Assembly (NCBI RefSeq): GCF_023159225.1
Contig: NC_063188.1
Coordinates: forward strand, 10,375,086-10,439,085
From: Perognathus longimembris pacificus
Taxonomy: Eukaryota > Chordata > Mammalia > Rodentia > Heteromyidae
Direction: 5' to 3'
Length of the DNA stretch: 64,000 nucleotides
Below, in pieces: positions 55,914-64,000 of this stretch; within the stretch, counting starts at the first letter, position 1; each line of letters starts with the position of its first letter. The notes beneath the pieces are model-generated. The model did no database searches and was not told the origin of the DNA. It saw only the letters and a list, made by a program, of their open reading frames with translations. The position numbers and the translations under genes are program-made.

Positions 55914-56934
55914 AAAGAAATAGAGCACAAAAAATAAAGGAAGAAGGCAATCCTTATTAACATCTGATACGATCTTATAATAACAAACCCCCAAGAACTC
56001 TGCCAATAAACTGAGATCTGATAGCATGTGAGCAAAGTATCAAGACACAGAATCAAAACATACATTGGAGAAAACAATGCTTGTTCAACAAATGGTGCTG
56101 GGAGAACAGGAGAGCTACTTGTAGAAGACTTCAACTAGACTCTTGTCTCTCATGCTGCACATAAGTCAATTCAAATGAATCAAAGACCTTAACACAATTT
56201 CTGAAACTTCAAAATTGCTTTAATAAGGAGAGAAAAAATTTGAAGATATAGGTATAAGCAAACAGTTTTTAAAAATATGGCTCCAATTGCTCAGGAAATT
56301 ACAGCACGAATCAAAATTTGATTGCATCAAATTAAAAAGTTTCTGTACATCAATGGAAACTATAACTATAATGAAAAGATAGCATAAAATGGGAGGAAAT
56401 CTTTGCTAGCTCTTTTTCGGCCAAGTGATTAATATTCAGAATATAAAAATAGCTTGTAATTAAACACCAAAATAACAAACAATCCAGTTAATAAATGGGC
56501 CAATGAATAGGCATAGTTAATTCTCAGAATAAGTACAAATAGCCAAGAAATACATGAAGAAACATTAATCACTCTTAGATATGGCAGTACAAGTCATAAT
56601 GACACTGAGATTCCATCTCACCCAGTTAGAATGGCAGTCATTAAGAAAACAAAGACAAATGTTTGAGCCGCAGAGGTTGTGGGTAAGGAACTCAATACAT
56701 TGTTGTAGGAATGTAAATTAACACATTCATTATGGAAATCAGCATGGAGCTTAGTCTAAAAACTGAAAATAGAAGTATCATGTGATCTAGCTATACCACT
56801 CTTGGACATGTGAGGTACCTGAACATCCATGTTTATATTGACACTAATCTCAATATCTAAACTTATTCATCAACTGAGGGAAAATATGGTATAAATAAAA
56901 CAATTCATAAGGAAGGAAGAAATTATGTGGGTTT

Positions 56935-57018
56935 TAGGCAGTATGGAAGTTTGAACTCAGAGCTTCATGTCTTTTAGGCAGGCACTCTACCACTTGAGCC
57001 ACATCTTAGCCCATGAAA
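56935..57018 (-). mobile_element. tRNA-like SINE monomer, antisense, in L1
   Basis: GGAAGTTTGAACTCAGAGCT, TTTTAGGCAGGCACTCTACC, ACTTGAGCCACATCTTAGCC. Complement of a solo tRNA-like monomer, inserted in the 3' part of the old L1. Confidence 0.75.
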
Positions 57019-57395
57019 TTATATAGTTTTCAAGAAATACACCAAACTAGAGATTATCCCGTTATGTCCAAAGAAAGAGAAATATCACCTTTTCTCATAT
57101 GCATAATCTAATCCTAAAAAGTGATATTAATGATAAGTAGGGAAGGTTTGGGGAGGGAGTGAGAATGAGGAGGGTGAAAGGAGCCGATGATGAGGGAGAC
57201 TGAAGTATGTGATATGCATGTATGAAAATAGAACAATGAAACTCACTATAGACAGTGAAATAATCAGGAAGAGGAATGGTAGGAAAGAGTAATAGAAGGG
57301 ATGAATCTGATCAAAATACATTATATACATGAATCAAATCACCAATGAATCCCTTTGTACAATTAATATATGCTTATAAAAACTTTTAAACTCAT

Positions 57396-57714
57396 GAACT
57401 GGAAATAATCAGGTAATATCTTGATGCATTTATTCCATCAATTTGTGTTTATGTATATGTCTTTGGAAACATGACATCATAGGCACATATTTTAAAATAT
57501 TTTTCTGATATATGATTTATACTCTTCTACAGCCTGAATTTAGTATTCCATTATACCATGTCTATTTATCTATTTTCCTCATGTTATTTGTCATTTTCAT
57601 CATCCCCCTCTTTCCCTTTTTTCTTGTCTTTCTATCTGCTTCTCTATATATTGTTACAATTTAGACTTAAATCACACATCTTTGAGATTACTGTGCTATG
57701 GATTTATCAGATGT
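57396..57714. other. Unassigned AT-rich sequence
   Basis: About 320 bases with a pyrimidine-rich patch at 57590-57650; nothing recognised. Confidence 0.45.
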
Positions 57715-57830
57715 GTTAGTGATTCAGACCAGTGATCAAGAAACAGTCGATAGGCCCAATGCAGCCTGTCTCCTGTTTTCCTATAACACACAAGCCAAGA
57801 ATATATTTTATATTTTGAAGTCATTCTATA
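57715..57830. mobile_element. Possible fragment of hAT-type DNA transposon
   Basis: TAGGCCCAATGCAGCCTGTC, TCCTGTTTTCCTATAACACA and ATTTTATATTTTGAAGTC resemble the interior of the same element type as at 46560. Weak and without ends. Confidence 0.3.
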
Positions 57831-57844
57831 ACTCTTTCAGTTTC

Positions 57845-57950
57845 TTTTTTCTTTGCTGTAATGAAGATTTGAACTCAGGGCCTCATACTACTTGGCTTAT
57901 ATGCTCACAGCTAGTGTTCTATCACTTGAGCCATGACTCCAGTAAAGTTT
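57845..57950 (-). mobile_element. tRNA-like SINE monomer, antisense
   Basis: GAAGATTTGAACTCAGGGCC, CACAGCTAGTGTTCTATCAC, TTGAGCCATGACTCCAG. Complement of a solo Geo/tRNA-like monomer. The 113-codon frame at 57698-58039 passes through it and is not a gene. Confidence 0.7.
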
Positions 57951-58289
57951 TTATTGGCTATTTTGGGGATTGGACTTTTCTGCCTTTCTCTTTTCTTTTC
58001 AAAATGGTTTTTTGTAATAATGATTTTTTAAATTCATGAAGAGTGTGTGAATTTAAATTTCACTGGCATTGATAGTGTTTTGAGCACAGCTATAATCATT
58101 TGCCAATACTTTGGCAAATGATAGTGACCCATAATACCTGAATTATTTACCATATGGCACATTGCACGAATGCATTCTGACTTCATCTATAGGAATGTAG
58201 AACATTATAATTAATCCTTTAACTTGATCCCAGAATAATTTATTTATATGCTATAATCTCATATTTTAAATTCAAAACCTAGTCATATC
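57951..58289. other. Unassigned sequence
   Basis: About 340 bases. Includes the inverted phrase CATTTGCCAATACTTTGGCAAATG (arms of ten bases at 58098-58121), a small hairpin of unknown meaning. Confidence 0.45.
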
Positions 58290-58395
58290 TATAGAATGGG
58301 GCTGATAATAGTGATAATGACTTATGGGTGTAGAGAATGAGCTAATATATTTGGAGTATTGGTGTAGTGTCTGGTTCAGTGGTAATAAGCACTTT
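58290..58395 (-). mobile_element. MIR SINE, antisense
   Basis: TCTATAGAATGGGGCTGATA, ATAGTGATAATGACTTATGG, GAATGAGCTAATATATTTGG and GTGTAGTGTCTGGTTCAGTG follow the complement of MIR. Confidence 0.75.
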
Positions 58396-58734
58396 CACTT
58401 ACTAGAAAACGTTCAGCCAGTTACAAAGTATCCCATATAAGTTTGTGTCTTTTTTAGTGGGAGATTTTTTGTATGCTTGCTTTAATGAATCTCATAGATT
58501 CTTGACACATATATATCTTAAAATAATTAGTGAAATCCTTTTGTGTGTCTAGGGTAGAAATTTTTCTCTCTCAAGTAGTCCCTGGGTAGCACTTGACTGA
58601 GAAATGCTCATTCAAGGGAAAATTTGGTAAAGAAAAAGATAAGAATTTGTTTGGATAGAGATGATAAAGAGAAGAGGGGAAGCGGGCAGAAGGAAAGATA
58701 TTGCAATGTGGTGAATGTTAAGTAGATAAAAAAA
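58396..58734. other. Unassigned sequence
   Basis: About 340 bases; nothing recognised. Confidence 0.45.
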
Positions 58735-58980
58735 TAAGCCTGGAGATGATGACTAGTACCTATAATCCTAGCTAGCTATTTAGGAGATTGAGAGTGGGAA
58801 GATTCTAGTTCAAATTCAGCCTAGGCAGAAAACTTCTCAAGACTATTTCCAATTAACCAGAAGAAAGCAGGACTGGAAATATAGCTCAAGTGGTAGAGCA
58901 CCAAAAATGAAAATGAAAGCCATGAGTGAGTACAAGGCCATTAATTCAACACCCACGGCCAGCACATTTGTGAAATGAAA
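58735..58980 (+). mobile_element. B1-tRNA composite SINE
   Basis: CCTGGAGATGATGACTAGTA, CCTATAATCCTAGCTAGCTA, TCAAATTCAGCCTAGGCAG (B1 half), then GGACTGGAAATATAGCTCAA, GTGGTAGAGCACCAAAAATG and CCATTAATTCAACACCCACG (tRNA-like half, here with an ID-like ATATAGCTCAAGTGG A box). Confidence 0.75.
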
Positions 58981-59389
58981 TGGGAATTGTATATTGTATA
59001 CCTAAAAGGAATACACAAAAAATGAGTACAAATGCCTGAGTATCTGTTCCCATTTAACTGAAAATTGACATTCTTAGCTTTAAAAACCTATGTTTCCATA
59101 TACATGTATATATATATATATATCATCTCCCTATATATGTATAAATATGTACATAATCTTTTTCCTTCTTTCATCTTGAAAATAGTCTCTTAGTCCTCAA
59201 ACATTTATAAATGATTACTTTCTCCAGAAATTTTACCACAGGATCAACTTTGATATTTGAACACACAGCAGAAAATCTAATATGTTTGAAAGCAATCAGT
59301 TGCTTGTGTGTGTTCTCAATCATTCAGATCGATGAAATGCAAAGTTGATATGGTGGCAGTTTGAAGTATTCACCTTTTCAGTATTTGCC
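58981..59389. other. Unassigned, with (TA)n
   Basis: Contains TATATATATA at 59107-59122. Otherwise nothing recognised. Confidence 0.45.
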
Positions 59390-59880
59390 AGTTTTTATTC
59401 AAATTATGTAAATCCCATCACAATATTGTCTTTGATCTATGAATGATTTAGATTACTTTTTCTGTCTAAGCAGTCAGGCTGATAGGTCATTCTCCTTTTT
59501 CCTTTGTTCTTATTTGTTACTGAATTTAGGATTTTGTAAAGAGCTTGTACTCTTTCATTTATTTGAATTTTTAGAAATTCATCTATGACTAACATGTGAC
59601 TAGTTATTCAAATATCCTATGTGTGTTTGAAAGGATTATGTATTCTGTAATCATTAGTACAGAGTTCTATACAGTTCAATTAGCTCAAGCTTATTAATTA
59701 CATACTTCAAATCTTCTATGAGTATTCTTTTATGCCTGATTAATCTGTCACTTTCTGAGAGATGGTGCTAAAAGTCATCTTCTATAATTGTAGCTTTGTC
59801 ACGTTTTCCTTGTAAGTATATCTTTTGTGTCAATTGTGTGTATGCTACACATACTTTATTGATACATTTTTATTTAATTA
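59390..59880 (-). mobile_element. Ancient LINE-1 ORF2 part, antisense
   Basis: AGGATTATGTATTCTGTAAT, GAGTTCTATACAGTTCAATT, CTTCAAATCTTCTATGAGTA, CTGATTAATCTGTCACTTTC, GAGAGATGGTGCTAAAAG and TCTATAATTGTAGCTTTGTC follow the complement of the N-terminal (endonuclease) part of L1 ORF2. Confidence 0.65.
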
Positions 59881-59919
59881 TTATATGACAAACCTCTTTA
59901 TTCATGATAAATTTTTATG

Positions 59920-60122
59920 CCACTCTTAGGATTTGCAGTTAAACCCTGAGTGCTGTCTCTGAGCATTTAAGGTCACCAGTTGAGCCACAGCTACATTTCC
60001 AGCTGTTTTGGTGGTCTCACAGAGTCTCACAGACTTTACTGCCCAGGCTTTGAACTGCAGTATTCAGATATCAGCTTCCTGAGTAGCTAGGATTATAGGC
60101 ATGAGCTCGGGCTCCCAGCTCT
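59920..60122 (-). mobile_element. B1-Geo composite SINE, antisense
   Basis: GGATTTGCAGTTAAACCCTG, AGTTGAGCCACAGCTACATT (Geo complement), GTCTCACAGACTTTACTGCC, CTTCCTGAGTAGCTAGGATT, ATAGGCATGAGCTCGGGCTC (B1 complement). Confidence 0.8.
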
Positions 60123-60299
60123 GATAAAAATTTTAAAAAGAATCCTAAGCAACCATGTGCACTTTATAAATCATATGATATTTAAAGTGTAAAGGATTAA
60201 TATTTACCTGCTGAAATACATACCTTAATTTTTTAACTTGTAAGGTCATTTGTAATTATGGGAATTTTAATTATTCCTTGTTTCTTTTATCTGTACAGA

Positions 60300-60540
60300 A
60301 ATTTTAAAGTTTTGTTTTTAATTGGCACACAATAATTGCACAATATCAATGTGGTGATTTGGTACATATCTATCAAATCAGGATAACTAGTATAACCACT
60401 ACCACAAGCACTTATCATTTCTTTATGTTGATAACATTTAAAATCTTGTCCTAGATATTATGAATTATAGAATGCAATTCTTTAGCTAGTCACTCCACTA
60501 TCTAAATTTTGCTAAAATTTTAAACAAGAATATGGTTTAA
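60300..60540 (-). mobile_element. L1M-type 3'UTR, antisense
   Basis: ATTGGCACACAATAATTGCA, ATCAGGATAACTAGTATAAC, CACAAGCACTTATCATTTCT and TATGTTGATAACATTTAAAA: the complement of the same old 3'UTR as at 19.6 kb. Confidence 0.7.
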
Positions 60541-61190
60541 AAAGAATATAATTCTTGTCTGACGTATACCTGGTAAGAATCTTCTCCCATTCCATTGTCT
60601 TTCTTTTTATCTTGTACTTTGTAGCTGTCCTTTGCTATGTAGAAACATTTAAGTTTGATGCTACCCCATTTATCAAGTCTTTCTTTGATTAGTTATGTTT
60701 CTAGATCTTTACTCAGAATGTTTCTACTTGTGGCCATGAGCCCTAGTGTTTCCCCTAATCCTTCCTGTAGTAGTTTCATGGTTTCCTGTTTTACACTGAG
60801 GTCTTTGATCCATCTTGAATTGATGCTACTGCAATATTATATATGAGGATCTAATTTCAGCTTTCTGCATGTGGATATCTAGCTTTGTGAGCACCATTTA
60901 CTGAAAAGACTGGCTTCTAACCTATGTTTTTGGCTCCCGTATCAAATATCAGATGGCTATAGGTTTATGGGTCCCTTTTCGGGTCTTCTGTTCCACTGGT
61001 CCTCAGGCCTACTCTTGTGACACTGTTTTCATTACTATGGCTCTGTAATAGAGTTTGTAGTTTGGTATTGTTAGTCTTCCAACACTGTTCTGCCTGCTGC
61101 TTTTGCTAGTCAAGGTCTTTCATTATTCTGTATGCATTTTTAGATTACTTTCTCTATCTTGTAGAAGAAAGGCCTAATATCCAGAATATA
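60541..61190 (-). mobile_element. LINE-1 ORF2 fragment with internal inversion
   Basis: 60545-61162 is antisense ORF2: the minus strand encodes a recognisable stretch around 60640-60665 (SIKLKCFYIAK), and further plus-strand landmarks are TTGATCCATCTTGAATTGAT, GAGCACCATTTACTGAAAAG and CTATGGCTCTGTAATAGAGT. At 61163-61185 the orientation flips to sense (AAGGCCTAATATCCAGAATA), which encodes KGLISRI. In intact L1 this motif follows closely after the end of the antisense piece at about 60545. Frames are lightly broken, so it is younger than the flanking L1M. Confidence 0.78.
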
Positions 61191-61195
61191 CATAC

Positions 61196-61245
61196 AGCTA
61201 ATATATATGTATGTGTATATATGTATATTTGTATATATACATACC
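61196..61245. repeat. TA/TG-rich simple repeat
   Basis: ATATATGTATGTGTATATAT-type alternation for about 50 bases at the end of the L1 fragment. Confidence 0.9.
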
Positions 61246-61919
61246 TTCTGTCACTCTTTGTCCTTTCACCCTTATTGTTTAATAGCTTTCAGTGCGATTT
61301 CTTATGCCATTTTCATAGATTGACTCAATGTATTTCAGTATTATCCAGTCATATTTGAACACTAGTCACATTATTTATACCACCATTTGGAAAATTTGAA
61401 TGACAGCATTTTAGGTATGTTTGCATACCTAAGGGAAAACTTTCTCACAAATTTCAAACTGAACCTGAATGCCGATCTCTTCCTCATTGCCAAGTGAACT
61501 TTATGTGACAAAGCTGATACCGCTGCCATAAACAATGTTCCGTCATGCAGGGTGGATGATAGAAGATGGATCAGTCATCAATAAAGTAAAGGAAGAGCCA
61601 TCAGTTTCACTTTTCAGAAGAACAGGCATATGGATTCACTTCATAGAATGAGACCAAATTCTGGTGATCTAAACTGTCAAAAACTTGATCCTCTGTAAAA
61701 TAGAAATGCCCACAGTTATGTTACTGACATATCTAATGCTGTTAGTTTGAGAAAAAGAAAAATAATTTTTATGTTTCCATGTATGTCATATTGTCTCAAA
61801 TGCAAAACTCTGTCTCTGAAGGGAAGCACACACCACAACTACTGTAGGAAAGAAAGGCAAAGATAACAGGTTGGGCCATTTGCAATTCTAAATTTTATCT
61901 TTTTAATATAACTGAAAAA
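61246..61919. other. Low-copy stretch, nothing recognised
   Basis: About 670 bases without named repeats or exon-like signals. Confidence 0.5.
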
Positions 61920-62155
61920 AATAGCCAGGTACCAGTGGCTCATGCCTATAGTCTTAGCCCCACAAGAGGCTGAGACCTCAGGATAATGGTTTGAAGCCAG
62001 CTCAGGCATGAAAGTCCATGAGTCTCATATCTCCAATTAACTACCAAAAAGCCAGAAGTAGAGCTATGGCTCAGTAACAGAGCACTAGCCTTGAACAGAA
62101 AAGCAGGGGTATCACCCAGGCATTGAGTTCAAGCCCCCGGACAGGCACAAAATAA
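61920..62155 (+). mobile_element. B1-Geo composite SINE
   Basis: AGCCAGGTACCAGTGGCTCA, TGCCTATAGTCTTAGCCCCA, GGTTTGAAGCCAGCTCAGGC (B1 half), then AGAAGTAGAGCTATGGCTCA, GTAACAGAGCACTAGCC, TGAGTTCAAGCCCCCGGACA (Geo half with a near-perfect B box). One of the best examples that the Geo module carries a tRNA-like promoter. Confidence 0.85.
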
Positions 62156-63026
62156 AGCCAAGGAAATATAATTGTTTCATATAAAGTAGGAAGGAACTAG
62201 ACTTCTAGATGGTTGAATGAAATCCTGTGGCCAACACCACTAAGGCACATCTCATGGCACCTGTAGCTGAACTGTTTTCCCTTTACTCTGCTTCTATGAG
62301 TTTCACTACAATAGATTTTATGGATAGTAACAATTGTGGCTGGCCCTTTAATTCCACGTACACACGCATGGACAGATAGCATCCTTACCTATGTTTGGAT
62401 CACTTTGCTGATTTCCTAGGGCTTAAGGGACATATTATGTTAATATGGTCAGATCTTTATTCAGCTTAGAATTTATACTCTATTATAATTTCACATTCCT
62501 GATAGTCTGAATTCTTTCTTGAAAATGCATAAGATTCCTTATTTGGCTATGACCTTGTTACCTGCTTTTCATTTTCTTTCCCCTTCATGTTTTAGCTTTT
62601 GACATTTGACCTCTGATGATCTTCAGGATGTGAAGATTTTATTTTACTTTCTATAATATTAGTTTATCCCTTTATTTACTGTGTCTCTCTTGCTATACCT
62701 TTTTGTCTACTTTTCTACTGTGTCAACACCAACCCAATTGCCTAAGTGAGAAGGTCTCTCTGTGTGAATCATTCCACATAAATAGGAAGTTTTTTTCTGA
62801 GACTAAATATGTATTGATTTATTTTAATTCACAGAGATTAACAGTTAACAGGCATGGAATCCAGATTTTCTGGAAAACATAGAATGGAAAGATAAAAGTG
62901 ACTGAATTTACACCCAGACACACTCTAGTTTATTTCCTGGTGTCACAGGCTGTCACCTAAGCGTGCATGGAGAAATTATTTAATTTCTTCATGGCTTCAT
63001 GTCATTTTTTTTCATGAAAACAATTT
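62156..63026. other. Low-copy stretch, nothing recognised
   Basis: About 870 bases, pyrimidine-rich in 62560-62710. A 61-codon minus frame at 62197-62382 has no recognisable domain. Confidence 0.5.
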
Positions 63027-63040
63027 AAAAGCAGCAACAT

Positions 63041-63240
63041 GGGCTGGGGATATAGCCTAGTGGCAAGAGTGCCTGCCTCGGATACACGAGGCCCTAGGTT
63101 CGATTCCCCAGCACCACATATACAGGAAGCGGCGCTGTGGCTCAAGTGGCAGAGTGCTAGCCTTGAGCGGGAAGAAGCCAGGGACAGTGCTCAGGCCCTG
63201 AGTCCAAGGCCCAGGACTGGCCAAAAAAAAAAAAAAAAAA
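63041..63240 (+). mobile_element. IDL-Geo SINE, 10-base junction deletion, 14-bp TSD
   Basis: GGGCTGGGGATATAGCCTAG, GGTTCGATTCCCCAGC, then CATATACAGGAAGCGGCGCT, where other copies have ten more bases between TACAG and GAAGCGG at the ID/Geo junction. Long uninterrupted A tail of over 20. Exact flanking repeats AAAAGCAGCAACAT at 63027-63040 and 63241-63254. Tail length and near-consensus sequence make it probably the youngest SINE here. Confidence 0.96.
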
Positions 63241-63254
63241 AAAAGCAGCAACAT

Positions 63255-64000
63255 TTCAGAATCACTTAAAACATATAATTATATTTAAATGAAATGCTTA
63301 GATGAAGCAAATTTAAAAAGACAGAAAGTAGATCTTTGATTATTTCAGGATGGAAGGAAGTGGGGGGTGCAAAAGAAAATCATTGTATTTTGGGGGGTGA
63401 TGAAATCTAAAATAGACGGTGGCGAAGAATGGACAACTTGTGAATATACTAAAACCATTTGATTGTTCTCTTTAATGAGTGAGTTTTTGATAGATGAATA
63501 GTATTTCAAATGTGTTAAAAGTCAGTAAAAACAAATGGAGCAGTAGTCCTCAGCTAGTTAAGAATAAAGGTTTTTATGTGGCCTCAGAGGCCCAGCCTCA
63601 CCTTGCTTGAGGTTGACCTGGAGTGGAAGAATTGTTGAACCCCCATAAACAGTGGCCTTAAGCCTGCATCACAGTGGCCATGTGGGGATGAATTCTTCCT
63701 TTTAGAAGCCTCAACTGGGAAAATCTGGAGCCTTTTATTGATCTAGGGCATTACATTGGGCAGCTGTCTAGGATAATGCAAAAATGACTTACTATGCAGA
63801 GCTTCCTGGAAAACAGCAAGTGACCTCTAGAAGTCACTACATTAATTGTTGAGAAACACCTCAAATCACAGTTTTCTAATGGATTTCATTCACTTGTCTC
63901 CAATGTAAATCATCCTGACTTGGCAGTCCTGGTAATTACAGTGGTGAATGGAGACACTGAGTAGACTTGAGAGCCCATCTTTCAAGGAGTTTGTTGAATC
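63255..64000. other. Low-copy stretch to window end
   Basis: About 745 bases without repeats that I recognise. From about 63570 onward it is less AT-rich than most of the window. No exon can be supported. Confidence 0.45.

Larger units (their letters stand above)
53790..57395 (+). mobile_element. Decayed LINE-1, ORF2 to 3'UTR, with nested inserts
   Basis: ORF2 endonuclease end (AAAACAGATCATATTTTAAG), linker (GAAATTAATGAAATGGAGAT, GATTCTTTGAAACCATAAAC), reverse-transcriptase region (CTGGAAAATAGAATTTGCAA, CAGTGATCAATTTGGTTTAA, AGAGCAATAAAACAAGAGAA), C-terminal region (AACAAATGGTGCTGGGAGAA, TGGGCCAATGAATAGG) and 3'UTR (CATGTATGAAAATAGAACAA, TACAATTAATATATGCTTAT) follow in L1 order. Many stops; no function. 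Interrupted at 54045, 55456 and 56935. This is the longest single element in the window; ORF1 and the 5' end are missing. Confidence 0.88.

Noticed and set aside
57698..58039. 113-codon frame, plus strand
   Set aside because: Contains an antisense tRNA-like SINE and a possible DNA transposon fragment; not a conserved protein.
58098..58121. Short perfect palindrome as a structured RNA or operator
   Set aside because: Ten-base arms with a small loop in AT-rich DNA are expected by chance at this length; no further support.
60655..60846. 63-codon plus-strand frame
   Set aside because: Antisense of L1 ORF2; the minus strand carries the real fossil coding sequence.

Overview
The window is nuclear DNA from a mammal, most likely a rodent of the superfamily Geomyoidea (kangaroo rats, pocket mice, pocket gophers). 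The main evidence is eight recent or fairly recent copies of a two-part SINE. Its left half resembles the rodent ID element (tRNA-Ala type), with a perfect internal B box (GGTTCGATTCC). Its right half ends ...CCAGGACTGGCC plus poly(A). This matches the IDL-Geo SINE, which as far as I recall is described only from Geomyoidea. The species cannot be resolved from the sequence alone. MIR, L2 and old L1M-type fragments, AT-rich composition and long (TG)n runs also fit a placental mammal.

I find no protein-coding gene, exon set, tRNA, rRNA or other functional RNA gene that I can support. Open frames are short (at most about 150 codons). The longest ones cross SINEs, microsatellites or L1 fragments, so they are by-products of repeats. 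The segment reads as intergenic or deep intronic DNA.

Layout: 0-11 kb is mostly low-copy sequence with old B1/tRNA composite SINEs, one L2, one MIR and one IDL-Geo. 11.4-17.1 kb is a dense nest. An ancient repeat is split by an old L1-class insert, three L1 3' ends, a B1-Geo SINE and a pair of oppositely oriented L1 tails, followed by a MIR and an antisense IDL-Geo. 17-24 kb holds low-copy DNA, MIRs, SINEs and a second copy of the ancient repeat. 24.2-26.3 kb and 27.3-30.5 kb are L1-class sequence, including a long inverted repeat and a tandem pair of IDL-Geo SINEs with a tripled target site. 31.6-37.4 kb has old L1 pieces. 37.4-48 kb is mostly low-copy with L2, MIR, a degraded DNA transposon and SINEs. 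48.2-49.05 kb is an L1 insertion with an internal inversion and an exact 18-bp target-site duplication. 49.7-50.3 kb is a slightly GC-richer low-copy block. 53.8-57.4 kb is a decayed L1 ORF2 to 3'UTR interrupted by two SINEs and a younger L1 3' end. 59.4-61.2 kb is more antisense L1, with a second inversion. 63.0 kb has a final IDL-Geo, and the last 750 bases are low-copy.

There is no cooperating gene system here. What the window shows well is retrotransposon activity: L1-type target-site duplications, 5' truncation, internal inversion, nesting, SINE tandem insertion, and modular exchange of SINE monomers. The Geo module occurs behind both an ID-like and a B1-like left half. Family names come from memory of consensus sequences; boundaries without a stated target-site duplication are good to roughly 10-50 bases.
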